The notes under the pieces: model-generated
The model's database searches: none
What the model saw: the letters and a program-made list of their open reading frames with translations, nothing else
What the model was told of the DNA's origin: nothing
Made by a program: the position numbers and the translations under genes
In this document: positions 8,821-19,000 of the stretch, piece after piece
Position numbering within the stretch: the first letter of the stretch is position 1
Layout: the number at the start of each line of letters is the position of its first letter
Assembly (NCBI GenBank): GCA_016869735.1
Contig: VGDL01000028.1
Coordinates: 1 to 46,193, forward strand
DNA length: 46,193 nt
DNA from: Alphaproteobacteria bacterium
GTDB lineage: Bacteria; Pseudomonadota; Alphaproteobacteria; Acetobacterales; Acetobacteraceae
Direction: 5' to 3'

Positions 8821-8855
8821 TGGTTTCCTACCGTAAAACCAAGGGTAGGAAACCA
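8821..8855 (+). promoter_or_regulatory. Hairpin covering the ribosome-binding site of the receptor gene
   Basis: A perfect inverted repeat, GGTTTCCTACC (8822-8832) and GGTAGGAAACC (8844-8854), has an 11-base loop. It extends by one more pair into the A of the start codon at 8855. The right arm contains the only Shine-Dalgarno-like sequence (GGTAGGA) for this gene, so folding of the mRNA would hide it. No T-run follows, so a terminator is unlikely. It could be a translational switch, or an accidental inverted duplication in a decaying locus. Confidence 0.5.
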
Positions 8856-9826
8856 TGGCCGTCATCAGCCGTCGAAGCGCCCTGCTTGGCGCATCAGCGC
8901 TACTCGCCGGGGCACCCGCCTTGGCGCAGAATTTTCCGCTGCGCCAGGTGCGCTTTGTAGTTGGCTTTGCACCCGGCGGGGCCAATGACATCATGGCGCG
9001 CTTGGTTGCCGGCAAGCTGAATCAACGCCTGCCCGGCACAAGCTTCATTGTCGAAAATCGGCCCGGCGCGGCGACCTTGGTTGCGGCTGACCAGGTGGCG
9101 CGTGCGGCACCCGATGGCATGACGCTGATGTAAACATCCAATTCGACCATCATTGCGCCCCTGGTGAATAGGGGTTCCAGCTTCGACCCCATGCGCGATT
9201 TCGCGCCGATTGTGCTGGCCCAGGAAGCGCCAATGCTGCTGCTGGTCCGCCCTGATAGCCCCATCCGCACCGTCGCGCAGATGATTGAAGCCGCGCGCCG
9301 CGCGCCCGGACGGCTGACGGTCTCCCATCCCGGCACGGGCGCCATCAACCATTTGACGATGGCGCTGTTTCAACGCGAAACGGGCACGGAATTCACCCTG
9401 GTGCCCTATACGGGCAATGCCCCATCGCTGACGGCCCTGGTGCGCGGCGATGTGGATTTTGCCCATGATGGTACGGTATCTGCCCGGAGCTTTGTCGATT
9501 CTGGGCAATTGCGCCCCATTGCTGTCAGCGGCGCGCAGCGCCTTTCGATCATGCCCGATGTGCCGACCTTTGCCGAAACAGTGCCGGGGCATGTCCTGAT
9601 GTTCTGGGGCGGGCTTTTTGCGCCGCGCGCCACTCCCGCACCCTTGCTGGACCGCATCCATGCCGAAGTGACCGAAGTGCTGCGCCAGCCTGATGTGATA
9701 GCTCGCGTGCACCAACTCGGCGCGGAGCCTGGCCAGATCAGCCGCGCTTCATTTGCGCAAATGGTGACTGAGGAATGGGAGCGTTGGAGCACGGTAGTCC
9801 GTGCGGCGGGGATCAGGGCGGAATAG
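8855..9826 (+). pseudogene. Bug/TctC-type solute receptor interrupted by an in-frame stop
   Basis: The frame from ATG 8855 encodes a Tat-like signal (SRRSALLGASALLAGAPALAQ) and the start of a tripartite tricarboxylate-type periplasmic receptor (VVGFAPGGANDIMARLV, VENRPGAATLVAADQV). At codon 93 it reads ATG ACG CTG ATG TAA (stop 9131-9133), then continues in the same frame with TSNSTIIAPLVNRGSSFDP and the rest of the family, to 9826. No other stop or frameshift is visible, and the combined length (about 323 codons) matches intact relatives at 23750 and 41289. A restart at GTG 9164 would lack the signal and the N-terminal lobe. One base change would restore it, so either the loss is recent or the base is a sequencing error. 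Confidence 0.8.
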
Positions 9827-9861
9827 AAGCGGCGGGTAATTTTCTACGCAGCTTGTGCGGC

Positions 9862-10824
9862 CTAATGCCTGGCGCCCCACGCAAACAGCAATAATAGGCT
9901 GCGCTGCAGAACGCTTTCATTGTCATCCGAAATCAGCGCCACCAGCGTCTTATCGCCAAAGCGCGTCACCGCTACAGCTTCCCAATTCTCGGCAGGTAGC
10001 GGCGCGTCATCCAAGGCCAGGATCGTCTCGCCAGTAAGCACCGTGCCTTCGCGGGCTGAGCGCAGCGCCTCCGGCGCGGTCATGACCAGCCGGGCAGCAA
10101 AACCGCCCAAAAGCTGGAAGCGCCGTTCCAAGATCAGCGCGCTGCCATCGGTCAGGATCGCCGCATCGGTTGGTTGAAAGCCAGGCGCCGGCTGCCAATA
10201 AAGTGGCACCCAGCGCCCCGGCGCACCAAGCCAGGCATGGCGCAATTCTGGCCGGTCTGGCGGGGCAAAGATTTCGGCAATGGCGAAAAGCCGGCCATCT
10301 GGCAGCACTGCCAGGCTCTCAAGCCCGCCATTGGGCGGCGCGTTTTCCAAGCCTGGCGGCGGCGCGACATAAGCGCCCGGCCCATCCAGCCGGCGATAGG
10401 CGCGGAGGCGGTGCCGCCGTTCAAAGGCCACCAGCCAGGAGCCATCGGGCAGGCGGGCCAGGGCTTCCGCATCGGCGTTGAAACCGCGCGGCAAGGCCCG
10501 CCCGGCCTCATCGCGCAAAGCCCCGTGGCGGAGTGGCGCTAGGCCAATCGGCGTCAGGCCTTCCAGCAGCAGCCGCGCCTCTGCCCAATGGCCGCGATCA
10601 CTGATCATGCTCAGGGTCAAATCCGGCGCCAGATGCGCCCCGGAAAAACCGCCACCACCCAAAGCCTTGGCGTCAATTACCAGCCCGCCAAGCGGGCGCA
10701 AAGGGCCGGGGATATCGGGTAGTGCAAAAGGCTGTGCGGCATTTTGCGCCAAGGCTGGTGGCGCGCTTGCCGCAAGACACGCGGCAAGCAGGGCACGGCG
10801 CGACAGCAAAGGCGCCGGACCCAT
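9862..10824 (-). CDS. Exported esterase-like-activity-of-phytase family protein
   Basis: The protein from ATG 10824 begins with a twin-arginine-like signal (LLSRRALLAACLAASAPPALAQ). It continues as a beta-propeller-like protein with SGAHLAPDLTLSMISDRGHW, FNADAEALARLPDGSWLVAFE, NGGLESLAVLPDGRLFAIAE and LISDDNESVLQRSLLLLFAW. This pattern of Ser-Asp-x-Gly and Glu-Gly/Glu-Ala-Leu motifs fits the family called esterase-like activity of phytase (PF13449); the real substrate is unknown. The start lies 16 bases after the cobT stop on the same strand, so it is probably co-transcribed with cobST. A relic of a related gene lies at 8666-8815. It converges with the broken receptor gene. Confidence 0.75.
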   Translation of the reverse strand: MGPAPLLSRRALLAACLAASAPPALAQNAAQPFALPDIPGPLRPLGGLVIDAKALGGGGFSGAHLAPDLTLSMISDRGHWAEARLLLEGLTPIGLAPLRHGALRDEAGRALPRGFNADAEALARLPDGSWLVAFERRHRLRAYRRLDGPGAYVAPPPGLENAPPNGGLESLAVLPDGRLFAIAEIFAPPDRPELRHAWLGAPGRWVPLYWQPAPGFQPTDAAILTDGSALILERRFQLLGGFAARLVMTAPEALRSAREGTVLTGETILALDDAPLPAENWEAVAVTRFGDKTLVALISDDNESVLQRSLLLLFAWGARH

Positions 10825-10840
10825 GGGTGCGTTCAGCGCG

Positions 10841-12715
10841 TCACGCCACCATGGCGGAACGCTCAGCGGCGCTGCGCTGCCAGGCTTCCGCCGCATCCTC
10901 ATCAAACAATTCGGCGAGCTTCTTCATCATGGTACCGCCCAATTCCTCGGCATCCACAATCGTCACCGCGCGGCGATAATAGCGCGTCACATCATGGCCG
11001 ATACCAATCGCGACAAGTTCCACCGCGCCGCGGCCTTCAATCTCGCCAATCACCTTGCGCAAATGCCGTTCCAGGTAATTGCCCGGATTGACCGAAAGCG
11101 TGCTGTCATCCACCGGCGCGCCATCGGAAATCACCATCAGAATGCGGCGATGCTCCGGTCGCGCGAGGATGCGCTTATAGGCCCATTCCAAAGCCTCACC
11201 ATCGATATTTTCCTTGAGCAAGCCCTCGCGCAGCATGAGGCCGAGATTCTTCCGCGCACGCCGCCAGGGCGCATCGGCGGGCTTGTAGATAACGTGGCGC
11301 AGATCATTCAGCCGGCCCGGATTGCGCGCCTTGCCTTCCGCCACCCAGCGTTCACGGCTTTGCCCGCCTTTCCAGGCGCGCGTGGTGAAGCCAAGGATTT
11401 CGGTTTTGACCGCGCAGCGTTCCAAGGTGCGCGCCAGGATATCGCTGCACATGGCGGCAACGGTGATCGGGCGCCCGCGCATGGACCCGGAATTGTCAAT
11501 CAGCAGTGTCACCACCGTGTCGCGGAAATCCGTCTCCCGCTCACGCTTATAGGACAGCGAATGGGTTGGGTTGGCGACAATGCGCGCGAGGCGCGCGACA
11601 TCCAGAATGCCTTCTTCCAGATCGAAATCCCAGGCGCGCTGTTGTTGCGCAAGCAAGCGCCGTTGCAGGCGGTTGGCGAGTTTGGAAACGACGCCCTGCA
11701 AATGGGAAAGCTGCTGGTCAAGCTGTTGGCGAAGACGCGTGAGTTCCTCCGGATCGCAAAGATCATCGGCGGCCACGACTTCATCGAATTGCGTGGTGAA
11801 GGCGTGGTAGCGCGTGGTGTCATCCACCTGCGGCACTTCGCGGCGCTGCTGCGGGCCACCTGGCTTGTCATCGCCATCGGCTGCCGCGCCATCTTCTTCG
11901 GATTCTTCGGCCTCTTCTTCGGATGCTTCGCCCTGCATCTGCTCGGGCTGGGCGCCGAGCATTTCATCTTCCTGTTCGGATTGGCTTTGCCCTTCGCCGG
12001 ATTGATCCTGCTGGGGCGTGCTTTCGCCGCCTTCTTCGCCTTCTTCGTCCTGCTGTTCGCTTTCCGCTTCCATCTCGGCTTCTGCGAGATCAAGCGCGGT
12101 CAGTAGCTTGCGCGCGGCGCGGGCGAAGGCGCCTTGGTCTTCGGCGGTGGTCGCCATTTCGGCCAGGGCCTGTTCGGCTTCCTCACCAATCGTATCACGC
12201 CATAGGTCAAGCACGCGATGCGCGGCTTCTGGTGCAGCTTCACCGGTCAGGCGTTCACGCGCAATCAGGCCAAGCGCCGCTGGCAGCGGCATCTGGTCCT
12301 TGCGCGTCATGCGGTCATAGCCTTCGGCTTCGCATTCTTCGATCAGCTTGGCGCGCAAATTGGCGGCGACGCCGGCCATGTGCTGCGACCCCACGGCTTC
12401 CACGCGCACCTGTTCCAGCGCGTCAAACACTTCCTTGGCTTCGCGCCGCGTTGGGATGCGGCTGGCATGCAAGGCTTCATCGTGGTGGCGGAGCTTGAGC
12501 GCGGCAGCATCCGCCGCACCGCGCAGCTTTGCCATTTCATTGGCGGGCAAGGCGCGGGTTGGCAGCGGCAGGCGCACGCGCTTGCCAGCCACGCCGGAGG
12601 GCCCCGGCTGGAAAGCCACCTGCACTTCCGCATCGGCATGCGCCATGGCGCGCAAAACACCCGCGGTGGCGCGCTTGAATTCTTCCTGCCGGGTCAGATC
12701 CTGCTTGCCGCTCAT
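10841..12715 (-). CDS. cobT: Cobaltochelatase subunit CobT
   Basis: CobT works with CobS (AAA+) and CobN to insert cobalt into hydrogenobyrinic acid a,c-diamide in the aerobic cobalamin pathway. The protein (about 624 residues) has the N-terminal CobT domain, a strongly acidic Glu/Gln-rich middle (about residues 210-290), and a C-terminal von Willebrand A domain with the metal-binding DNSGSM at about 407 and ISDGAPVDD further on. ATG 12715 was chosen because GAGAGAAG stands just before it; an upstream ATG at 12736 adds only seven residues. CobS lies upstream on the same strand, 57 bases away. Confidence 0.95.
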   Translation of the reverse strand: MSGKQDLTRQEEFKRATAGVLRAMAHADAEVQVAFQPGPSGVAGKRVRLPLPTRALPANEMAKLRGAADAAALKLRHHDEALHASRIPTRREAKEVFDALEQVRVEAVGSQHMAGVAANLRAKLIEECEAEGYDRMTRKDQMPLPAALGLIARERLTGEAAPEAAHRVLDLWRDTIGEEAEQALAEMATTAEDQGAFARAARKLLTALDLAEAEMEAESEQQDEEGEEGGESTPQQDQSGEGQSQSEQEDEMLGAQPEQMQGEASEEEAEESEEDGAAADGDDKPGGPQQRREVPQVDDTTRYHAFTTQFDEVVAADDLCDPEELTRLRQQLDQQLSHLQGVVSKLANRLQRRLLAQQQRAWDFDLEEGILDVARLARIVANPTHSLSYKRERETDFRDTVVTLLIDNSGSMRGRPITVAAMCSDILARTLERCAVKTEILGFTTRAWKGGQSRERWVAEGKARNPGRLNDLRHVIYKPADAPWRRARKNLGLMLREGLLKENIDGEALEWAYKRILARPEHRRILMVISDGAPVDDSTLSVNPGNYLERHLRKVIGEIEGRGAVELVAIGIGHDVTRYYRRAVTIVDAEELGGTMMKKLAELFDEDAAEAWQRSAAERSAMVA

Positions 12716-12772
12716 GTACTTCTCTCTGGCATGCAATGGCGGCGCCAGGGGCTGACGCCGCCGTTACTGGGT

Positions 12773-13780
12773 TCAGCCCGCCTTGCGGAGCATGGAGCCC
12801 GAGGGCAATTCCTCATTGAAGCAGCGCTGGTAGTATTCAGCCACCGTGCTGCGTTCCGCCTCATCGCACTTATTCAGGAAGGAAAGGCGGAAGGCGAAAC
12901 CGACATCACCGAAAATCTTGGCATTATCGGCCCAGGTGATGACGGTGCGCGGCGACATCACAGTGCTGATATCGCCCGCGATGAAGCCGGCGCGCGTCAG
13001 ATCCGCCAAGGCCACCATGGCTTCGACCTGCTTCTTCATCTTGGCGTCACCCTCGGCGCCAAGCTTTGCCAGCACGATTTCCGTTTCCTGCTTATGCGGC
13101 AGGTAGTTCAGGGTGGCGACGATGTTCCAACGGTCCATCTGGCCCTGATTGATCTGCTGCGTGCCGTGATAAAGCCCGGTGGTATCGCCAAGCCCGACGG
13201 TATTCGCGGTGGCGAAAAGCCGGAAATAGGGGTTGGGGCGAATGACGCGGCTTTGATCGAGCAGCGTCAGCTTGCCTTCCACTTCCAGCACGCGCTGGAT
13301 CACGAACATCACATCCGGGCGGCCGGCATCATATTCATCAAACACCAGGGCGCAGGGGTGTTGTAGCGCCCAGGGCAGAATGCCTTCGCGGAATTCGGTG
13401 ACCTGCTGGCCATCCTTCAGCACGATCGCATCCTTGCCGATCAGGTCAATACGGCTGATGTGGCTATCCAGATTGACGCGAATGCAAGGCCAATTCAGCC
13501 GCGCCGCCACCTGTTCGATATGGGTTGATTTGCCAGTGCCGTGATAGCCCTGGATCATGACGCGGCGATTGAAGGCAAAGCCCGCAACAATGGCCAGAGT
13601 CGTTTCCTTGTCGAAGCGGTAGCTGGTGTCAATTTCGGGCACATGTTCCGTGCGCACCGAAAAGGCGGGCACATCCATGTCCAGATCAATGCCAAAGGCA
13701 TCGCGCGCCTTGACGGTGGTATCCGGGGCAGAAATCGCCGAAGTCGGCTTGATGTCGGCAATGAGGGCGATTTTGTTCAT
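12773..13780 (-). CDS. cobS: Cobaltochelatase subunit CobS (AAA+ ATPase)
   Basis: CobS is the MoxR-type AAA+ motor of aerobic cobaltochelatase. The 335-residue protein shows Walker [10 protein letters not shown] (residues 78-86), Walker [10 protein letters not shown], and the sensor region [15 protein letters not shown]. Its N-terminal segment [16 protein letters not shown] is typical of CobS. Length and adjacency to cobT support the call. The large subunit CobN is not in the window, so the chelatase is completed from elsewhere in the genome. Confidence 0.96.
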   Translation of the reverse strand: MNKIALIADIKPTSAISAPDTTVKARDAFGIDLDMDVPAFSVRTEHVPEIDTSYRFDKETTLAIVAGFAFNRRVMIQGYHGTGKSTHIEQVAARLNWPCIRVNLDSHISRIDLIGKDAIVLKDGQQVTEFREGILPWALQHPCALVFDEYDAGRPDVMFVIQRVLEVEGKLTLLDQSRVIRPNPYFRLFATANTVGLGDTTGLYHGTQQINQGQMDRWNIVATLNYLPHKQETEIVLAKLGAEGDAKMKKQVEAMVALADLTRAGFIAGDISTVMSPRTVITWADNAKIFGDVGFAFRLSFLNKCDEAERSTVAEYYQRCFNEELPSGSMLRKAG

Positions 13781-13841
13781 CGCGGGTCATGTTCCATGCA
13801 TAGGGATAGGAGGCCACTGTAAGCGGGTAATGCCAATCCGG

Positions 13842-14426
13842 CTACCCAGCCGGGACAGGTTGTTTGGCCAGGCGGTGGCGCAGCAGGCTATAGGCGCGGT
13901 TGATATCCTTCAAACGTTCCTCGGCCTGCTTGTCCCCGCCGGTGGCATCTGGGTGGTGCTGCTTCGCTAGATCCTTGTAGCGGGCGCGCAATTCCGCCGA
14001 AGCCAGCGGCCAATTCAGGCCCAGAAGGTCTAGCGCGGCGCGGAGTTCCGGCGGCACGGCGCTTTCCGGCGGCTGGCGGCGCGGGGTGGGCGCTTCGGCG
14101 CCCAAAACGCCCAAGGGGTCGCGCAGGATTTCGGGGTCAAAGCGGCCGGAACCACCAACCCGGCCCAGCGGCCAGGTGGGGCGCTGCCAGGAAGTATCGG
14201 CACGCAGGCAGGCTTCGATTTCATCGGGGCCCATGCCCTTATAGAAATCCCAACTGGCGTTGTAGGCGCGCACGTGATCCAGGCAGAACCAATGGAATTC
14301 GCGCAAGGACCGGTCGCGGGGCGCGCGATATTGCCCAGGCTCGGCGCAATCCGGCGCATCGCAAAGCCGCCCAGGGGGCGCTGCATCATCCGGGGCATAA
14401 GCCTTCTTTCGTTTGCGCGCAAACAT
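13842..14426 (-). CDS. J-domain (DnaJ-like) protein
   Basis: A 194-residue protein with an N-terminal cysteine-containing segment (CDAPDCAEPGQYRAPRDRS), a conserved middle (FHWFCLDHVRAYNASWDF), and a C-terminal J-domain with the HPD signature in AKQHHPDATGGDK. The J-domain stimulates Hsp70 ATPase activity; this one is C-terminal, unlike DnaJ, and there is no Gly/Phe or zinc-finger region. The same type of protein commonly sits between bolA and cobS in alphaproteobacteria. It is divergent from bolA, with about 83 bases between the starts, and 61 bases upstream of cobS on the same strand. Confidence 0.88.
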   Translation of the reverse strand: MFARKRKKAYAPDDAAPPGRLCDAPDCAEPGQYRAPRDRSLREFHWFCLDHVRAYNASWDFYKGMGPDEIEACLRADTSWQRPTWPLGRVGGSGRFDPEILRDPLGVLGAEAPTPRRQPPESAVPPELRAALDLLGLNWPLASAELRARYKDLAKQHHPDATGGDKQAEERLKDINRAYSLLRHRLAKQPVPAG

Positions 14427-14509
14427 CAGCCGGTTATGGGGGCGGGCGCGCCGCCCCGCAAGGCAGAACGGGGCTTGGCAAAAAAGTCACAAGCGCCGAA
14501 AAACGCTTC

Positions 14510-14785
14510 ATGACCCAACGCGCGGACCGTATGCGGCAAACCCTGGAAGCGCGCTTCCAGCCTGCCCTGCTTGAAATCACTGATGACAGCGCCAGCCATG
14601 CCGGCCATGCCGGCGCCAGCCCAGGGGGTGAGACGCATTATTCGGTGCATATGGTCTCGGCGGGGTTTGTGGGGCATTCGCGCGTGGCGCGGTCCCGCGC
14701 GGTGCATGAGGCCTTGGCAGGCGAATTCGCCACTGGGTTGCATGCGCTGGCGCTCCGGCTGCAAAGCCCCGAAGAAGCCGCTTAG
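14510..14785 (+). CDS. bolA: BolA family protein
   Basis: A 91-residue BolA/IbaG-type protein with the family core: SASHAGHAGASPGGETHY, then HMVSAGFVGHSRVARSR and VHEALAGEF. The conserved His residues and the RVARSRAVHE helix are those that bind [2Fe-2S] clusters together with monothiol glutaredoxins. The likely role is iron-sulfur cluster trafficking or regulation. It is divergent from the J-domain gene. Its last four bases overlap the end of the opposing gene at 14782, leaving no room for a conventional terminator between them. Confidence 0.9.
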   Translation: MTQRADRMRQTLEARFQPALLEITDDSASHAGHAGASPGGETHYSVHMVSAGFVGHSRVARSRAVHEALAGEFATGLHALALRLQSPEEAA

Positions 14786-15156
14786 TAGGAAAAGGGCACG
14801 CTCAGCCGGGCGCCCGGCATGGGCTTTTGCAGCAGCCGATCTTCCTGCGCCTGCATGGCGAAGCCTGAACCGCCGAGATGCGGTTGGGTGGGGGCTGGGT
14901 CTATGACCGCGGGGCTTAGGCTGGCGCGCGGCGCGTCATTCCGGTTGCGCGGGGCTTCAATATCGCGATTTGGGATCGGTGCGGGTTGGCCGGGCGGTTC
15001 TGGCGCGGTGACCGTTTTTTCAGCCTGACGCTGGCGGCGGCGCTGTTCGGGCGCGCGGCGCTGTGCCTGCGTGGTTGGTGCCGCGTTCTGCGCCAGGGCA
15101 GATCCCACGCCAAGGCTTGCCAGCAGGCCCGCGATCATGGCGCGACGGCCAAGCAT
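14782..15156 (-). CDS. Small exported hypothetical protein
   Basis: A 124-residue protein from ATG 15156. It has a signal peptide (LGRRAMIAGLLASLGVGSALAQN) and then a low-complexity Gln/Arg/Pro/Ala-rich region (QAQRRAPEQRRRQRQ). The tail LSVPFSY ends in an aromatic residue, which might suggest outer-membrane or envelope placement but is not diagnostic. No family was recognised. The start overlaps the Nudix stop by one base (TGATG), so translation is probably coupled. The frame continues further upstream into Nudix sequence, but that extension is Arg-rich and was rejected. Confidence 0.65.
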   Translation of the reverse strand: MLGRRAMIAGLLASLGVGSALAQNAAPTTQAQRRAPEQRRRQRQAEKTVTAPEPPGQPAPIPNRDIEAPRNRNDAPRASLSPAVIDPAPTQPHLGGSGFAMQAQEDRLLQKPMPGARLSVPFSY

Positions 15157-15698
15157 CAGCCGTCTACCGGCAGGCGATGAACGCCGCGCCGGTCTTCTGC
15201 CGGGTTCAGGGCGGCGGCGGGTAGCGGACCGTGTGCCGCGTCTCGCCAGGCTTTGAGCGCCCAATGGACCGAGGGAAAGGCCAGTTCATCCCAAGGAATT
15301 TCGGACCAATGAAAGGAAGCGACTTCCAGGCTTTCTGGCCCCGCGGCGAAGCCGGGTTCGGCGAAGCGGGCGCGGAAGATCACCTGCACCTGACCAATAC
15401 GCGCAATGGAATAGACCGCCAGCACGCCATCTAGCGTGATGCGCACGCGGGCTTCTTCCCAGGCTTCGCGTTGCGCGCCTTCCCCCGCCGTTTCGCCCAA
15501 TTCCATATAGCCGGCGGGGATAGTCCAGAAGCCGGCGCGTGGTTCGATGGCGCGACGACAGAGCAGGATGTGATCACCCTCCGCGATCACGCTGCCCACC
15601 ACGATCTTCGGGTTTTCATAGGCGATATGCCCGCAATCGGGGCACATGAGGCGTTCTCGGTCGTCGCCTTCGGGCATTTGGCGGATGAAGCGGGACAT
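15156..15698 (-). CDS. Nudix hydrolase with N-terminal zinc ribbon
   Basis: A 180-residue Nudix enzyme that would hydrolyse a nucleoside-diphosphate-linked substrate. A short zinc-ribbon-like segment ([14 protein letters not shown], about residues 18-31) precedes the Nudix fold, as in NudC-like and related small Nudix proteins. The Nudix box is intact: the Gly of GYMELGE, then [14 protein letters not shown] with the REx2EE core. The second zinc-ligand pair is not evident, so a true NADH pyrophosphatase is less likely than a general ADP-sugar or NUDT-type hydrolase. It is the first gene of a two-gene run with the exported protein at 14782. Confidence 0.88.
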   Translation of the reverse strand: MSRFIRQMPEGDDRERLMCPDCGHIAYENPKIVVGSVIAEGDHILLCRRAIEPRAGFWTIPAGYMELGETAGEGAQREAWEEARVRITLDGVLAVYSIARIGQVQVIFRARFAEPGFAAGPESLEVASFHWSEIPWDELAFPSVHWALKAWRDAAHGPLPAAALNPAEDRRGVHRLPVDG

Positions 15699-16007
15699 TT
15701 TTCACACAGCCTGACTCACCAAGGGTTCGCATAGACTATTTACGTCAGGATTGCGACCTGACCGAGACATTTCGGGGCCGCCTGATGCCGCGATCCACCC
15801 AACCGCAGGACGGCTTGGACGGCGCGGTTCAACTACAAATAGGCACCTGACCGCCGATGGACATAATGATTAGCAGAAAATCTAAAGAAAGGTAAATAAT
15901 TGGCGCAGTTTTTATTAAAGAGTTTAAAATAAAACCGCGATTCTGCCTTGTTGCTGCCGTTTTCCAAATGCTACGGTAACTTAACCTCTACTAGAGATGA
16001 CAGCATC
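15699..16007 (+). promoter_or_regulatory. AT-rich upstream region of the secreted protease
   Basis: About 300 bases without a gene. The right half (about 15860-15935) is strikingly AT-rich compared with the rest of the window. It contains a promoter-like pair: TTGGCG (15900-15905), 17 bases, TTTAAA (15923-15928), or alternatively TAAAAT at 15925-15930. ACCTGACCG occurs twice (near 15770 and 15845), which might be an operator or chance. The promoter for the divergent Nudix gene should also lie here. All sites are unproven. Confidence 0.35.
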
Positions 16008-19000
16008 ATGCGCAGGTTGAACCCCTTATTTACGACACGGCCCTTTGGCGATTCCTCCTGGGAGCTAGATCGGGGTTTTGACGACGCGAACGGCGCCTTC
16101 GCCCCGATGTGGTTCAGCTTCTCGCCCTGGGCAGCGGGCCTGGCGCCGCAACCCATGCAAGATGGCATGGCGGTTCCGCAGCTCGCCCCAACGGCCGCCG
16201 AGCCCATCGCGGCCCCAGCCGATGAAGCGCCGGCATCAGGTTATGAGGCAGCCGCGGATATTTCGTCCCTTGCGGAAGTGAAGGGCCTTCTTGCTGCCGA
16301 ACTGACAACACATGAGCAGGAGAATGAAGTTTCTGTTGCTGCCGTTAGCAATGACCCTGGGTATACGAATGGTAATCTGTGGGGAATGCTGGGCGATACG
16401 GGCACCAACAGAAATTCTTTTGGTAGCCAGGCGAATGAGGCCTGGGCTGCCGGACAAACCGGTACGATGAAGACTGTGGTTGGGGTGATTGATACAGGCA
16501 TAGATTACACGCATCCAGATATTTATCTGAATGTCTGGCTCAATCAACGGGAAATCCCGACCACCCTGCGTGCCAGTCTTTCGGATATTGATTTCGACGG
16601 CATCATCACTTTCCGTGATCTCAATGGTTCGGCCAATGCCTCCTATGTTCTGGATTACAATGGCAATGGCCGGATTGAAGCGGGTGATCTTTTGAATGAT
16701 CTGCGTTGGGAAAATGGTATTGATGAAGATGGCAATGGCTACCGTGATGATTTGATCGGTTGGAATTTTGCCAATGGCGACAATGATCCTTATGACGATA
16801 ATGGTCATGGCACGCATGTAAGTGGCACCATTGGCGGCGTCGGCGGCAATAATATCGGTGTTGCTGGCGTCAATTGGAATGTGCAGATGGTGGCGCTGAA
16901 ATTCCTCTCAGCGTCCGGCCGCGGCTCCGTTTCGGGCGCGACTTATGCGGTTGATTATTTCACCGGCGCGGCCGCGCGCGCGACTGCGGGTGAGAATTTT
17001 GTCGCCACCAATAATTCCTGGGGCGGGCGTGGATATTCCCAGGCACTTGAAGCAGCGATTGGCCGCGCAGCGCAGCAGGATATTCTGTTCATCGCGGCTG
17101 CAGGAAATTCCAGTGCGAATAATGATCTGACCGCGAATTACCCGTCCAATTACGCCACGAATGCTGCCGCGGGCTATGATGCTGTTGTTGCTGTGGCGTC
17201 CTTGACGAATACCGGTAGTCTTTCATCCTTTTCCAGCTATGGCGCAGCAAGTGTTGATCTTGCTGCGCCAGGGTCCTCGATTTATTCCACCTTGCCGCGC
17301 GATCGTTATGGCTTCCTGAGTGGCACTTCGATGGCAACCCCCCATGTCACGGGCGCTGTAGCGCTTTACGCCTCAGCCAATCCGGATGCGAGCGCTGCCG
17401 AAATCAAGCAGGCCCTGCTGGCCAGCACCGCCGCGACTGCGTCTTTGGTCGGCAAGGTCGCCACCAATGGTCGGCTGGATATCGGCGCCTTGATGAATAC
17501 ATCGGTGCAACCGCCAAGCCCGCCGCCTGCTTCCGGTGACACCATTGCTGGCGATACATCGACTGCGGCCTTGCTGACCGCTGCGATGCCGCAGGCATCT
17601 GTGATTGATTCTGCCGGTGACCAGGATTGGTTCCGTCTGAACCTGACGGCAGGGTATCGCTATGATTTCGCGCTGAATGCAGCGGCAGGGTCTTCGTTGA
17701 ACAGCAATATGCGCCTGCTGGATGCGGCCGGCGCCGTGATTGCCGAAAACGATGACTCCATTGGCTTGAATTCGCGTATCACTTTCTCTGCCACCAGCAG
17801 TGGAACCTATTATGTTAGCGCCCAAGGCTCCGGCGGCTCCATGGGCGGCTATACGCTGGCAATGGCGCAGACAGCACCAGTTGACGCGATTGCTGGCAGC
17901 ACCGCTACCACTGCCACGCTCAATCCCACGGCGGCACAAACTTCGGTGATCGATCTCGCGGGCGATCAAGATTGGTTCCGTCTGAACTTGACGGCTGGGT
18001 ATCGCTATGAATTCGCGATGGATGCCACCGCAGGTTCGACACTCGACACCTATATGCGTCTCTTGAACTCAAGCGGCGTGCAACTTGCCTATAATGATGA
18101 TGCGGTGGGTCTCAATTCACGCATTTCCTTCACCGCGAGTACGAGCGGGATTTATTATCTGAGCGCGCAAGGCTTTGGTGACACGGTTGGTGGCTATCGC
18201 TTGGCCATGACCCAAGCAGCGCCATTGGATTTGATTGCGGGCAATACTTCAACTACCGCCACCTTGTCGCCCAATGCGGCGCAGGTATCGACTATTGATC
18301 TTGCGGGCGACCAGGATTGGTTCCGCATTAATCTGACGGCGGGATCAAGGTATGATTTTGCGCTGAATGCGAGTACTGGGTCGCCGCTCAATGCCTATAT
18401 GCGCCTGCTTGACGCCAATGGCGCGCTGCTTATGGCCAATGATGATGCCGTTGGGCTCAATTCGCGGCTTTCCTTCACGGCAACAGCAAGCGGAACCTAT
18501 TATGTCTCGGCGCAAGGGTCCGGCAGCAGCATCGGCGCCTATTCGCTTTCCGTCGCCCAAACGGTATTGGCCGATACCATTGCGAGCAATACTTCAACGA
18601 CCGCAACCCTCACAACTGCCTCTGCGCGGAGTTCGGTGGTGGATACAGCGGGAGATCAGGATTGGTTCCGCCTGAATCTGACTGCGGGTTATCGCTATGA
18701 TTTCACGATGGATGCCACTTCGGGTTCGACGCTGGATCCCTATATGCGTCTTTTGAATTCAAGCGGTCTGCAGATCGCCTACAATGACGATGCTGAGGGT
18801 CTTAATTCCCGGCTGTCCTTCATTGTCACGTCGGGCGGTACTTTCTACCTGAGCGCGCAGGGCTACGGCACCACAACTGGCGGCTACAGCCTTTCCATGA
18901 CGCAAACCCTTGCGAATATGACGCTGACCGGTACTGCCGCTAATGATCTGCTGAATGGCGCAGGCGGCAATGATACGATTTCCGGTCTTGCCGGCAATGA

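Noticed and set aside
9164-9826. An independent receptor gene starting at GTG 9164
   Set aside because: Same frame as the upstream half, no signal peptide and no ribosome-binding site; best seen as the back half of a broken gene.
10478-12106. A 542-codon open frame on the plus strand opposite cobT
   Set aside because: It mirrors cobT's codon pattern, is Ala/Arg/Phe-rich with no recognisable domain, and cobT on the minus strand is certain. Similar mirror frames at 2665-4026, 12218-13366 and 21314-22507 were rejected for the same reason.
15825-15845. Possible tRNA T-loop (GGTTCAACTAC)
   Set aside because: The motif is imperfect and no acceptor stem, anticodon arm or CCA-end arrangement could be found around it.
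17535-18914. CRISPR-like or mobile repeat array
   Set aside because: The 345-bp units are continuous coding sequence for PPC domains, with no spacers.
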